Origin: an uncultured Clostridia bacterium
GTDB taxonomy: Bacteria; Bacillota; Clostridia; Saccharofermentanales; Saccharofermentanaceae
DNA length: 50,487 bases
Direction: 5' to 3'
Assembly (NCBI GenBank): GCA_946407705.1
Contig: CAMJPC010000016.1
Span: forward strand, 1-50,487
The notes beneath the pieces are model-generated. The model ran no database searches. It saw only the letters and a program-made list of their open reading frames with translations, and was not told the origin of the DNA. This document shows positions 16,320-24,482 of this stretch, in pieces. The position numbers and the translations under genes are program-made. Position 1 is the stretch's first letter. Every line of letters starts with the position of its first letter.

Positions 16320-17029
16320 AGGCAAAGATACTCTATCTCTACTACGATTTCATGAACCTTTACGGTGACAACGGCAACGTGAGGATCATGGAAAAGCGCC
16401 TGAAAGACCAGGGCTTTGACGTTGAGATCGTGAAGAAGACCGTCACGGACGATGACATAAGCTTTGACGGCTTTGACCTCATCTACTGCGGTTCCGGTAC
16501 GGAATCCAGGAGAGCGGCGGCTACAAGACACCTTAAACAGTTCGAAAATGAATTCAAATCAGCCGTGGAATCAGGAACACCTGTTCTTTTTACGGGAAAT
16601 TCATGGGGCATGCTCGGCAATTCGATAACCTCTGTTACGGGCGAAAAGGAAGAGGGTTTAGGCCTTTTCGGATTCGATATCAAAGAAGAGATCAAGACGA
16701 GATTCATCGGCGACGCGGTTGAGACCGCAGAAGGCTTTGCCGATCCTTTCGTCGGTTTCATAAACAAGTGCGATGAGATCGGCAATTTCGATGATTACAT
16801 GTTCAGCATAAAGAAGACCATCGGTCAGATCCCTTTTGCAAAAGACGGAGTCAGGAAGGGAAATCTTTTCGGGATCAGTCTCATCGGCCCCGTACTCGTG
16901 AAGAATCCTTTTTACGCCAAATATCTTACAAAGCTGATCACGGAAAAGCGTAAAATGTCCTACAGGGAAACGGAATATCCCTATGAGGAAAAGGGTTACG
17001 CCATGACTCTTAAAGCGCTTGCAGAATAG
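16316..17029 (+). CDS. gatD: GatD-like glutamine amidotransferase subunit lacking catalytic Cys and His
   Basis: 237 residues from the ATG overlapping the murT stop; the longer upstream frame is not needed. CobB/CobQ-type amidotransferase fold: ILYLYYDFMNLYGDNGNV, DLIYCGSGTESRRAAA, then GNSWGMLGNSIT and EEGLGLFGFD. In GatD the nucleophile is Cys in a CGGYQ-like turn; here the matching turn is TGNSWGMLG, with Gly at about 94. The catalytic His of the HGP motif is Ile in LIGPVLVKNP (about 190). The glutaminase site thus appears dead although the gene is intact. It may use free ammonia, borrow another glutaminase, or have a structural role. These are inferences. Confidence 0.88.
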   Translation: MKAKILYLYYDFMNLYGDNGNVRIMEKRLKDQGFDVEIVKKTVTDDDISFDGFDLIYCGSGTESRRAAATRHLKQFENEFKSAVESGTPVLFTGNSWGMLGNSITSVTGEKEEGLGLFGFDIKEEIKTRFIGDAVETAEGFADPFVGFINKCDEIGNFDDYMFSIKKTIGQIPFAKDGVRKGNLFGISLIGPVLVKNPFYAKYLTKLITEKRKMSYRETEYPYEEKGYAMTLKALAE

Positions 17030-17074
17030 TAAAAACGGCACTTATATGATATCTTGATTCAGGAGGTGATCTAA

Positions 17075-17335
17075 TTGCATTACAAATACAGACCTGTAGG
17101 CGTATGTCCGTTCAATCTTGAATTTGACATTGACGAGTCTTCAAAAGTCACCAACATTCATTTTGACGGCGGATGCAACGGAAACCTCAAGGCAGTCTCT
17201 AAACTGTGCGATGGAATGACGGCTGCAGAGATAGCGGCAAAACTCGCCGGCAATACTTGCGGATTCAAAGATACCTCATGTGCGGATCAGCTGGCCAAGG
17301 CAGTGCTCCGGGCTGATCTTGAAATGAGCAAATAA
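17075..17335 (+). CDS. TSCPD-domain protein
   Basis: 86 residues, starting at TTG with AGGAGGTGAT four bases upstream, a strong site that supports this rare start. The sequence VGVCPFNLEFDIDESSKV...FDGGCNGNLKAVSKL...CGFKDTSCADQLAKAV matches the small stand-alone TSCPD family (TSCAD here), related to the C-terminal zinc-binding domain of class II ribonucleotide reductases. Four conserved Cys could bind a metal. The role of the stand-alone form is not established. Confidence 0.87.
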   Translation: MHYKYRPVGVCPFNLEFDIDESSKVTNIHFDGGCNGNLKAVSKLCDGMTAAEIAAKLAGNTCGFKDTSCADQLAKAVLRADLEMSK

Positions 17336-17358
17336 AGCACGGCCAAAAGGGGATAGAT

Positions 17359-18540
17359 ATGGCAGACACGATCAAATGTCCGAATTGCGGAAGTAACCTG
17401 AAGTTCGATCCGGACTCTCAGAAACTCGCATGTGATTTCTGCGGAGCTTCATTTGATCCTTCTCTTTTCGAAGACAAGGTAAGAGAGTTAACCGCGGACG
17501 AAGTACAGGCGGAACAGGCGGCTCAGGCTCAGCAACAGGCTCAGCCGGCACCTCAGGACGCTCCTCAGGAAACCCAGCCCGCACCGGAAGTCACCACTGA
17601 AGTATCAGAAGCCATCGGACCTTCCGGACAGGCTCAGCAGGCAGCTTCTGCACCGGCTCCGGGCGAGCAGATCGAATTCGTATGCAATGCCTGCGGCGCA
17701 AGAGTAGTTACCGACAGGAATACATCAGCGACATTCTGCGCTTTCTGCGGCTCACCTGCTCTTGTCGGACAGAGACTTACCAATGAGTTCAGACCTCAGT
17801 ACATGATCCCTTTCAAGGTGTCACGTCAAAAGGCTGAGGCGGCTTTCATGAAATGGGCAGGCGGCGGTAAGTGGACACCGTTCGGATTTGTTTCCAAGCA
17901 GAACATCACCAAGCTTACCGGACTTTACGTTCCGTTCTGGCTTTTCAACATAAAGGCTCACATTGACGTTGAGGCTTCTGCAGAGGATGTCTCATATTCG
18001 GGCAGTTACTGCACCACGAAGTACTATTCTCTTACGAGACAGGGTGACGTTGAGTGGAAGAACATCCCTTTAGACGGCGAGACGAGGATCGACGATAAGC
18101 TCATGGAAGCCATCGAACCTTTCAATTTCGAGAAGCTCATTCCGTACGATTACGATTATATCCCGGGTTTCTATGCCGACAGGTACGACCAGGATGCGCA
18201 GGCGCTTGCCAAGCGTGCCACCGACAGGGGCATCGCCGGCATGGACGCTGCGATCAGGGATTCCATCAGTAAGAAATATGACCATCACAAGATCAAGAAG
18301 AACCGCAGCACGATAACGTCGATGGCTGCGAATTACGCTCTGCTCCCCGTTTGGTTCATGGCTTACAAGTACCACAACAAGATGTACTATTTCGCGATGA
18401 ACGGCCAGACCGGAGAGGTCGCCGGCAAGGTTCCCGTAAGCACCGTTAAGAAGACTGGTTTCTTCTTTATCGTTCTTGCCATTGCAGCCGCTATTGCCAG
18501 ACTGATCCTTGGCATTTTCATGAGAGGTATCTGGGGATGA
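17359..18540 (+). CDS. Zinc-ribbon membrane-anchored protein (paralogue of the gene at 9601)
   Basis: 393 residues. First zinc ribbon CPNCGS...CDFCGA (~7-31), a ~55-residue Gln/Ala/Pro-rich linker, second ribbon CNACGA...CAFCGS (~110-137), the same core as the protein at 9601 (PFKVSRQKAEAAFMKW, LTGLYVPFWLFNI, LLPVWFMAYKYHNKMYYFAMNGQTGE) and one C-terminal membrane segment (FFFIVLAIAAAIARLILGIF). Overlaps the TPM gene by four bases. This pairing suggests a shared membrane job, not yet defined. Confidence 0.87.
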   Translation: MADTIKCPNCGSNLKFDPDSQKLACDFCGASFDPSLFEDKVRELTADEVQAEQAAQAQQQAQPAPQDAPQETQPAPEVTTEVSEAIGPSGQAQQAASAPAPGEQIEFVCNACGARVVTDRNTSATFCAFCGSPALVGQRLTNEFRPQYMIPFKVSRQKAEAAFMKWAGGGKWTPFGFVSKQNITKLTGLYVPFWLFNIKAHIDVEASAEDVSYSGSYCTTKYYSLTRQGDVEWKNIPLDGETRIDDKLMEAIEPFNFEKLIPYDYDYIPGFYADRYDQDAQALAKRATDRGIAGMDAAIRDSISKKYDHHKIKKNRSTITSMAANYALLPVWFMAYKYHNKMYYFAMNGQTGEVAGKVPVSTVKKTGFFFIVLAIAAAIARLILGIFMRGIWG

Positions 18541-19391
18541 GCAAGAAATCTAATGAATACAATCAGAAAATATCCATATGGAGCGAGCTCAGCGGCGCTT
18601 CCATCGGCGTAGGCATCGGACTGCTCGGAATCATCATCGTTTCCATCATCTTCTATGTCTTCATGAATCTTTCTCCTGCGAAAAAGGTCAGAGTCGATGA
18701 CCATGCGGAGATCTTCACAAAAGAGGAAGAGGATGCGCTCTATGATCTGGCTTTGGGTCTTTCCAGGGAGAAGGACATTAACGTAGTTCTTGTAACGACA
18801 CGCAACAAGGGTGACGGTTATACCAATTCCGATTCAGACTGCGCTAAGTACGCAGGCGATTACTACATGAGGAACGTCAACACGGTTCCTCTTCAGAACA
18901 ACTCCGGCATCTGCATTCTGGTCGACCTTACGATCGATGAGGACGGCCAGCGTTTCTTCTGGCTCTATACATACGGTACTGCCCATTTCGCGGTCAGCGA
19001 CGATGAGTGTTCGAGCCTTTTCTACAGAAACAAAGAGCTCCTCGGCAGAGGGGAATATGCGGCAGCTCTGACTAACGTACTTCAGCGTCTCCATGATTAC
19101 AGCTACAAGGGCTACGGTGCGATCGTTTTCTTCACTATGATCGTTCCGGTGCTCCTTGCGCTGATCATTACTTATTTTTCAACTCCATCAAGAAAGCTCG
19201 ATCCCGCTCCGGCTGCATCACAGTACAGGATAAGCTCTCCTAAGGCTGTCACAGGCGAAGACAAGTTCTTAAGACAGACTGTCGTACGCATGGAATCTTC
19301 GTCCGGCGGTGGCGGCGGAGGAGGAGGCGGATTCTCCGGCGGTGGCGGAGGAGGAGGCGGATTCTCCGGCGGCGGCGGAGGCCGTTTCTGA
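18537..19391 (+). CDS. TPM-domain membrane protein with poly-Gly tail
   Basis: 284 residues. Membrane segment ~22-45, an exposed TPM domain (~50-190: HAEIFTKEEEDALYDLALGLSREKDINVVLVTT...), a second membrane segment (~202-222, IVFFTMIVPVLLALIITYF) and a cytoplasmic tail ending in Gly runs split by FSG. TPM domains occur in thylakoid repair protein TLP18.3 and in bacterial membrane proteins of poorly defined role. The Gly tail is common in this family and is encoded by a 30-bp tandem repeat. Translationally coupled to the zinc-ribbon gene. Confidence 0.88.
   Translation: MSKKSNEYNQKISIWSELSGASIGVGIGLLGIIIVSIIFYVFMNLSPAKKVRVDDHAEIFTKEEEDALYDLALGLSREKDINVVLVTTRNKGDGYTNSDSDCAKYAGDYYMRNVNTVPLQNNSGICILVDLTIDEDGQRFFWLYTYGTAHFAVSDDECSSLFYRNKELLGRGEYAAALTNVLQRLHDYSYKGYGAIVFFTMIVPVLLALIITYFSTPSRKLDPAPAASQYRISSPKAVTGEDKFLRQTVVRMESSSGGGGGGGGGFSGGGGGGGGFSGGGGGRF
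19329..19388 (+). repeat. Tandem repeat encoding the Gly-rich tail
   Basis: A 30-bp unit starting GGATTCTCCGGCGGTGGC (encoding GFSG plus Gly run) is present about 2.3 times, directly preceded by a partial copy of the Gly run. Copy number could change by slippage without breaking the frame. Confidence 0.75.
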
Positions 19392-19411
19392 TCAAGAAAT
19401 ATGAGGTGGCA

Positions 19412-20137
19412 ATGTTAAGCATCGTAGTGCCCGCTTACAACGAAGGTGAGCATATCTATGACAACCTGAATATCATCGCCAAGTCGGTCTCACGCATTAC
19501 TGCTGATTATGAGATCGTCGCGGTCAATGACGGCAGCAAGGACAATACCGGTGCCGAAGTGGCCCGTGCGGCATCTGAAAACCCACATATCAGAGACTGC
19601 GGCTATGAAGTCAACCGCGGCAAAGGCGGAGCTGTCACATGGGGCATCAAAAACAGCAGAGGCGACATTGTCGGCTTCCTTGATGCTGATCTCGATCTCA
19701 ATCCCGACATGTTCGAAGGTTACGTTAAGGCAATGACGGATACCGGAGCGGACATCGTGATCGGCTCGAAGATGCATAAGGATTCCAAACTCGAATATCC
19801 TTTCGCGCGAAAAGTCTTTTCGCTTTGCTATTACATCATGCTGAAGGTCCTTTTCGGGCTCAAGTGCCACGATACCCAGACGGGAATCAAGCTCTACAGG
19901 GGAGACCTGATAAGGAAGCTTGCCCCTTTAAGAAAAGTCGACGGTTTTGCGTTTGACATCGAGCTTCTGGCTCTCGCCAACAAGTGCGGTGCCAAGCTCG
20001 TTGAAATGCCGGTCGAGCTTAATTTCACCAGAGGCGAGTCCTTCGGAAGGATCAAGTTCAAGGACGTCTGGAAAATGTTTACTGATACCTGGAAGATCTG
20101 GTGGGATCTTAGGATCAGGAAGAAGTATCAACTTTAA
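19412..20137 (+). CDS. Family 2 glycosyltransferase (dolichyl-phosphate-mannose-synthase-like)
   Basis: 241 residues from the ATG at 19412, preceded by GAGGT; an in-frame GTG at 19406 overlaps that site and is less likely. GT-A fold: SIVVPAYNEGEHIYDNL, AVNDGSKDNT, GKGGAVTWG, FLDADLDLNPD (DxD) and GSKMH. The conserved DTQTGIKLYRG and the absence of membrane helices fit polyprenyl-phosphate sugar transferases, which load a lipid carrier at the membrane. Acceptor and sugar not known. Confidence 0.88.
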   Translation: MLSIVVPAYNEGEHIYDNLNIIAKSVSRITADYEIVAVNDGSKDNTGAEVARAASENPHIRDCGYEVNRGKGGAVTWGIKNSRGDIVGFLDADLDLNPDMFEGYVKAMTDTGADIVIGSKMHKDSKLEYPFARKVFSLCYYIMLKVLFGLKCHDTQTGIKLYRGDLIRKLAPLRKVDGFAFDIELLALANKCGAKLVEMPVELNFTRGESFGRIKFKDVWKMFTDTWKIWWDLRIRKKYQL

Positions 20138-20208
20138 CAACAGCCGGTTTCTAAAAGTTCCGTGATTTTAACTATTTTGTGGTGCATTTGAAATCATGAT
20201 GCATTATA

Positions 20209-20865
20209 ATGACAGATGGTAACCAATGGGCAGCGGTTCACCGTGAAAGCGGAAGGACCGGAGAAGAAGAGCAGGCAGTAAACAGATTGGCAATTCCCAA
20301 GCACATAACGGAATATAAGCTGGCCAAGGAGCTTTTTACCCGTGGCCGCGATATACTTTTAGATCCCAGATCGCATCAGATGAAGAACTTCACTCAGCAT
20401 GGTTCTACGACCGTGTTTGAGCATTGCGTTTCCGTTGCCAAGTTCTCGCTCCTCATGGCTTACTACCTTGAGAAGAATCTCAAGATCAAAGTCGACAGGG
20501 ACAGCCTCGTAAGAGCAGCTCTCCTCCACGATTATTTCCTCTATGACTGGCACGATAAGACGATTCCCGGTCATAACATCCACGGATTTACGCATCCCCG
20601 CAAGGCTTGCATCAACGCTGACAGGGATTTCGGACTTAACGAGATCGAGAAGGACATCATCAGCAAGCACATGTTCCCGCTTACATTCATGCCGCCCCGT
20701 TACCGCGAGAGCGTAATAGTCACTCTGGCTGACAAGTGGTGTGCACTCTGCGAGACCTTTAAAGTTGACGTGTCTTCTTACATCATCTACCGTGTAAATT
20801 ACCGTATCGCCCTTGCTAACGGCGAGCTTCAGACCGAAGGCGCACCTGCTGAGCAGACTGTCTGA
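20209..20865 (+). CDS. HD-domain phosphohydrolase
   Basis: Up to 218 residues. HD marks: FEHCVSVAKFSLLMAYYL (first His), AALLHDYFLYDW (HD pair), IHGFTHPRKA (His) and LADKWCAL (final Asp). HD proteins of this kind are metal-dependent nucleotidases or phosphodiesterases. The start is uncertain: the ATG at 20209 overlaps a TATAAT (20205-20210) and has no ribosome site, and a TTG at 20287 just before LAIPKHITEYKLAKEL could be the true start. Gene itself is clear. Confidence 0.85.
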   Translation: MTDGNQWAAVHRESGRTGEEEQAVNRLAIPKHITEYKLAKELFTRGRDILLDPRSHQMKNFTQHGSTTVFEHCVSVAKFSLLMAYYLEKNLKIKVDRDSLVRAALLHDYFLYDWHDKTIPGHNIHGFTHPRKACINADRDFGLNEIEKDIISKHMFPLTFMPPRYRESVIVTLADKWCALCETFKVDVSSYIIYRVNYRIALANGELQTEGAPAEQTV

Positions 20866-20883
20866 TCCGTTATCTGAACGGGC

Positions 20884-21375
20884 ATGCGCATCGATAATCT
20901 CACAACGCTCATATACATAACCCAAGGGGACAAGTGTCTCTTTATCAGAAAGACCCGTAAGGGTGACATGAACCTGGATAAATGGCTCGGGATCGGCGGA
21001 CATTTCGAGACTGACGAGACTCCTGAAGAGTGTGCGCTCCGTGAACTCAAAGAAGAGAGCGGGATCGATTCTTCAAGCCTCGAAGACTTTGAATACAGAG
21101 GCCTCATAACGTTCCTTTCATCCGAATACCCGAGCGAATACATGCATGTCTTTACCGCATCAGTCCCTGCGGATTTTGAACTTCCGCGAAAGGATTGTGA
21201 TGAGGGAGAACTTGCCTGGGTCAGTCTGGACAGTATTAACGATCTTCCTGTATGGGAAGGCGACAAGATAATGTTCGATTACCTTTTCAAGAGAGAGCCC
21301 CGCCGCTTCTTTACGATGAAGTTCAGATATGAAGGCGACAAACTCGTCTTCCACGAAGTGAAAGAACACCTGTAA
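20884..21375 (+). CDS. NUDIX hydrolase
   Basis: 163 residues with a complete NUDIX box, GGHFETDETPEECALRELKEESGI (residues ~39-62; key Gly, Glu, Arg-Glu and Glu-Glu present). The start, LTTLIYITQGDKCLFIRKTRKGDMNLDKWLG, resembles the 8-oxo-dGTP diphosphatase group, so nucleotide-pool cleaning is plausible. It follows the HD gene by 18 bases and ends the unit at a terminator. Confidence 0.88.
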   Translation: MRIDNLTTLIYITQGDKCLFIRKTRKGDMNLDKWLGIGGHFETDETPEECALRELKEESGIDSSSLEDFEYRGLITFLSSEYPSEYMHVFTASVPADFELPRKDCDEGELAWVSLDSINDLPVWEGDKIMFDYLFKREPRRFFTMKFRYEGDKLVFHEVKEHL

Positions 21376-21408
21376 TCCTGCATTTCACCTTCGATTTTCC
21401 GCATCTTA

Positions 21409-21435
21409 CCCCGTTTCCGGACACGGGGCCTTTTT
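21409..21435 (+). terminator. Rho-independent terminator after the NUDIX gene
   Basis: Stem CCCCGT (21409-21414) and ACGGGG (21423-21428), 8-base loop, followed by CCTTTTTG. Confidence 0.8.
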
Positions 21436-21472
21436 GTTTTGCTACGATGAGGCCACGAAGGAGGTGAGATAC

Positions 21473-21661
21473 ATGATCTCGAAGTTCTTAAAGAGCAAAT
21501 GGTGGAACCTGACGGCGGCAGTCACCGCGCTTGCAACTGTCGGATACGTGATCTATATCGCCAAGGCATTTCACATTTTCTTTGTGTGGTTTTTCATGGC
21601 ATCGCTGTTCATGACGGTCTATGAGTTCTATAAGTTTTTTACGCACCATGAGAATGCATGA
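21473..21661 (+). CDS. Small two-pass membrane protein
   Basis: 62 residues starting MISKFLKSKWWN, chosen because GAAGGAGGTGAG lies just upstream; the upstream in-frame ATGs overlap the preceding terminator. Two hydrophobic segments (~11-30 and ~33-52) and a short polar tail. No family recognised. It may be cotranscribed with the LytTR/DUF3021 pair 40 bases downstream. Confidence 0.65.
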   Translation: MISKFLKSKWWNLTAAVTALATVGYVIYIAKAFHIFFVWFFMASLFMTVYEFYKFFTHHENA

Positions 21662-21703
21662 TGTAACATAACAGGTGTAGTTATCTAATGGAGGCTTCCT
21701 TAA

Positions 21704-22141
21704 GTGAAAGTTAGCATCGATCTATCGGCTGAATACAAGGAACCGTACGCGGTCATCCATACCGACAAGGTTACGGATGAGATCACGCGCATCGTTGAAA
21801 TGTTCAGCAATAACGAGACACCTGTTACCGCTCTCCAAAACGAAGAGGAGATCGTGGTCCTGAAACCTGCGGAAATATACATGGTCAGGATAGAGGGCGG
21901 AGATACGGTCATCTACGGTGAGAAACAGAAATACCGTTCGAGGAAAAGACTTTATGAACTGGCTGAGTCTCTTGGCAAGCAGTTCATGCAGATATCAAAA
22001 ACAACGCTCATAAACCTGTCTTACATAGACAGGATTGAACCCGGTTTCAGCGGCACGATGCTGATGAAACTGAAGAACGGGAACAAGGACTACGTGTCTA
22101 GAAAGTACCTGCCGGAGTTCAAGCGTTACCTCGGAATATAG
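21704..22141 (+). CDS. LytTR-domain DNA-binding regulator
   Basis: 145 residues, GTG start with GGAGGC upstream. The C-terminal half is a LytTR DNA-binding domain: EIYMVRIEGGDTVIYGEK, LYELAESLGKQFMQISKTTLINLSYI and GTMLMKLKNGNKDYVSRKYLPEFK. No receiver domain. Stand-alone LytTR proteins of this size are usually paired with a DUF3021 membrane protein, as here (13 bases downstream), and regulate their own operon in response to membrane conditions. Signal unknown. Confidence 0.9.
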   Translation: MKVSIDLSAEYKEPYAVIHTDKVTDEITRIVEMFSNNETPVTALQNEEEIVVLKPAEIYMVRIEGGDTVIYGEKQKYRSRKRLYELAESLGKQFMQISKTTLINLSYIDRIEPGFSGTMLMKLKNGNKDYVSRKYLPEFKRYLGI

Positions 22142-22154
22142 GGAGGATCAGATA

Positions 22155-22592
22155 ATGAAAGAGACAATAAAAGATCTGCTTAGGAGCGTGGCAATAAGCG
22201 TGGGGATGGCACTTGCGATCTTCTGCCTGGTCGGCATCATGTTCGATGTCGGATACGGCGGAAAGTTCAGCCTCGAAAACTACGGCTTTACCAAGATGGC
22301 TTTGGGAAGCGTGCTTGTCGGTCTGGGCTTCGGGATCCCCACGGTCGTTTATAACAAGGAAAGCCTGCCCATGCCGATCAGAGTGGTGATCCACATGGGT
22401 ATCGGCTGCGTTATCTATACGGTAGTTGCGTATTCGGTCGGATGGATCGGAGGCTCGGCATCTGTCCTGCAGTGCGTTTTGATAGCTGCCATCCAGCTTG
22501 CCGTGGCATTCGTCATATGGTTCTGCTTCATGGTTTTCTACAGGAAAGAAGCAAAGAAGATGAACGAGAAGCTGCAGGCCATGAAAAGGTAA
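22155..22592 (+). CDS. DUF3021 membrane protein
   Basis: 145 residues with four membrane segments (~10-30, ~46-63, ~74-98, ~102-125) and a charged C-terminal tail. Length, topology and position directly after a LytTR gene identify it as a DUF3021 protein, the likely membrane partner that holds or controls the regulator. AGGGAGGATC site upstream of the ATG. Confidence 0.87.
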   Translation: MKETIKDLLRSVAISVGMALAIFCLVGIMFDVGYGGKFSLENYGFTKMALGSVLVGLGFGIPTVVYNKESLPMPIRVVIHMGIGCVIYTVVAYSVGWIGGSASVLQCVLIAAIQLAVAFVIWFCFMVFYRKEAKKMNEKLQAMKR

Positions 22593-22628
22593 ATACCCAA
22601 TAATTGCCAAAATAACAAATGAGAAAAC

Positions 22629-22664
22629 AAGCCTCCTTCTGCTATAATTTCGCGCGTTGGGAGG
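22629..22664 (+). promoter_or_regulatory. Extended -10 promoter flanked by an inverted repeat
   Basis: TGCTATAAT (22640-22648) is a perfect extended -10. It lies between AAGCCTCC (about 22629-22636) and GGAGGCTT (about 22660-22667), an 8-bp inverted repeat whose right arm contains the ribosome binding site of the next gene. Possible operator; could be chance. Confidence 0.5.
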
Positions 22665-22671
22665 CTTTCTC

Positions 22672-23706
22672 ATGAAAAGCAAAAAGATCATCGGGTTGAT
22701 ATTAACAGGCGCGATCTTTATTTCAGGATGCAGCGCCAAAGATACACAGGCAACATCAGGCATACCTTCTGTGACGTCAGAGACTACGGCTGAGACGACT
22801 GTTAAGCAGAAGTTCGAATATAATCCCCACCCGTACTCTAAAAAGCTGTCAGAGAGGATCTCTCAGGATCACTGGGAGGCTCTTAACAATCTTTCCGATG
22901 CCTTGAGGAAAGGCGAGAAGACATTCAAATGCGCGAACGAGGAAGCATACAAATGGTGTACGGACATTACCGTGCTCTGCTGCCTCATTCCGCCGGCAGG
23001 TACGAAGATAGAAGGCAAGAGCGATGACGGCTCTCCCGCTTTCGAGAACGGCACCGGCAAGATCCACTACAATATGCCCGTTGAGGAGTATGTCAAAAGG
23101 CAGGCTGATTTCGAGAAGATGATCGAAGACATCCTCAACAGCAACATCGAGTATGACGATACAGAGTACGAGAAGGCTCTTAAGCTGTATCTCTATGTGG
23201 CGAACAATTTCGTTTACGGGGAGATGACGGATAAAGAAGCGACCGACGGATATGTATATCTGTCTTTCATGAACAAAAAGGGCGTCTGTGAGAACTTCGG
23301 CTCGGTTTACGCTTACCTCCTCCTTCAATCGGGCGTCGATGCGTTCTGCATTGGCTGCTTTGACAAGAACTGCCACGCATGGACCTATGCCGTCATAGGC
23401 GGTCAGGGATATCACATTGACACCACATGGGCTCTTAAAGGAGACCGCGAAGGTATCTATCTTGATTACTTCATGATGAGTGATAATGAAAGAGAAAAAG
23501 ACGATTGTCCCGTGGGTGATCTTACCGGTCCTCTGATACCGCAGTACTGGGCAAACCATACTTCATGGAAACTGCCCGCAACGGATAACCGCTATAATAT
23601 CAGGGACTGGTGTTATTTCGAGTCGCTGGACGAGGAGAACAAGATCCTTCACTATATCGATATGTATAATGAGCACCGTGAGTTCCACTACGGGGAAGTT
23701 AAGTAA
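22672..23706 (+). CDS. Transglutaminase-like lipoprotein
   Basis: 344 residues from the ATG at 22672, preceded by GGGAGG. Signal MKSKKIIGLILTGAIFISGC with lipobox ISGC. A Thr-rich spacer is followed by a cysteine-protease-like transglutaminase core: NKKGVCENFGSVYAYLLLQSGVDAF (catalytic Cys), HAWTYAVIGGQGYHIDTTWAL (His and Asp). Such exported proteins in Firmicutes probably act on peptides or wall proteins; substrate unknown. Single transcription start is clear from the extended -10 upstream. Confidence 0.87.
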   Translation: MKSKKIIGLILTGAIFISGCSAKDTQATSGIPSVTSETTAETTVKQKFEYNPHPYSKKLSERISQDHWEALNNLSDALRKGEKTFKCANEEAYKWCTDITVLCCLIPPAGTKIEGKSDDGSPAFENGTGKIHYNMPVEEYVKRQADFEKMIEDILNSNIEYDDTEYEKALKLYLYVANNFVYGEMTDKEATDGYVYLSFMNKKGVCENFGSVYAYLLLQSGVDAFCIGCFDKNCHAWTYAVIGGQGYHIDTTWALKGDREGIYLDYFMMSDNEREKDDCPVGDLTGPLIPQYWANHTSWKLPATDNRYNIRDWCYFESLDEENKILHYIDMYNEHREFHYGEVK

Positions 23707-23720
23707 AAGGGTAAGGGAAT

Positions 23721-24479
23721 ATGGAAAAGGATAAGAGACTGGTATTTGATACGATCCCCGAAAAGTTCGACAAGTGGAGAGTAAGATACGATCCCGCACT
23801 GTTTGAACATATCGTCAGGACCACGGGCTTAGGCCCGGGCAAGTCTTGCCTTGAGATAGGTCCCGGAACGGGCCAGGCATCTGATTTTGCCATAAAGAGC
23901 GGAGCCGATTATCTTGCTATAGAACTCGGACCGCACCTGGCTGACAAGATGCGCGAAAAGTATTCCTCTTATCCGAATTTCAACATCGTGAACGCGGACT
24001 TTGAGAAGCATGATTTCGGCGGAAAGAAGTTCGATCTTATCTATTCTGCAGCGACCATCCAATGGATAAAAGAAGACGTTGCGTACAGCCGTGTTTTCGA
24101 TCTTTTGAAAGACGGCGGATATCTTGCGATGTGCCTCATGAGAAGCGAGTACGAATCAGATAACCCTGAGCTCTACGCAGAGATCCAGAAGGTCTATGAC
24201 GAGTGCTTTGACACCAACCAGCCGTACGATCAGCATTTTGATTACATGAACGGTGAGAGCTACGGATTGAGATTCATCGGGAAAAGATCTTTTCCCGGCA
24301 GAAGGGAATACACGGCTGACGAGCATGCAGAATACATGGGAACGCATTCGACTCACATCGCGATAAAAGAGAATGCCAGGGAATCCTTTTATAATGGAGT
24401 AAGAGAAGCTATAATCAGACACGGGAATAAGGTAGTGTATAACGACGAATACGTCGTGTATTTATACAAGAAGGGATAG
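23721..24479 (+). CDS. Class I SAM-dependent methyltransferase
   Basis: 252 residues. The SAM-binding motif is CLEIGPGTGQASDFAIKSGADYLAIEL (~46-72), then NADFEKHDF (motif II) and FDLIYSAATIQWI (motif III), followed by LKDGGYLAMCLM. The order fits small-molecule (UbiE/Trm9-like) methyltransferases. Substrate unknown. Fourteen bases after the transglutaminase-like gene and three before the next membrane protein. Confidence 0.9.
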   Translation: MEKDKRLVFDTIPEKFDKWRVRYDPALFEHIVRTTGLGPGKSCLEIGPGTGQASDFAIKSGADYLAIELGPHLADKMREKYSSYPNFNIVNADFEKHDFGGKKFDLIYSAATIQWIKEDVAYSRVFDLLKDGGYLAMCLMRSEYESDNPELYAEIQKVYDECFDTNQPYDQHFDYMNGESYGLRFIGKRSFPGRREYTADEHAEYMGTHSTHIAIKENARESFYNGVREAIIRHGNKVVYNDEYVVYLYKKG

Positions 24480-24482
24480 ATT

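Noticed and set aside
18834..19094. Minus-strand frames inside the TPM, glycosyltransferase and other genes
   Set aside because: They are shadows in other frames of well-supported genes and show no domain or ribosome site.
20200..20215. TATAAT at 20205 as promoter of the HD gene with ATG at 20209
   Set aside because: The ATG overlaps the -10 box, and no -35 lies at proper distance, so promoter and start cannot both be right; kept only as a note on start choice.
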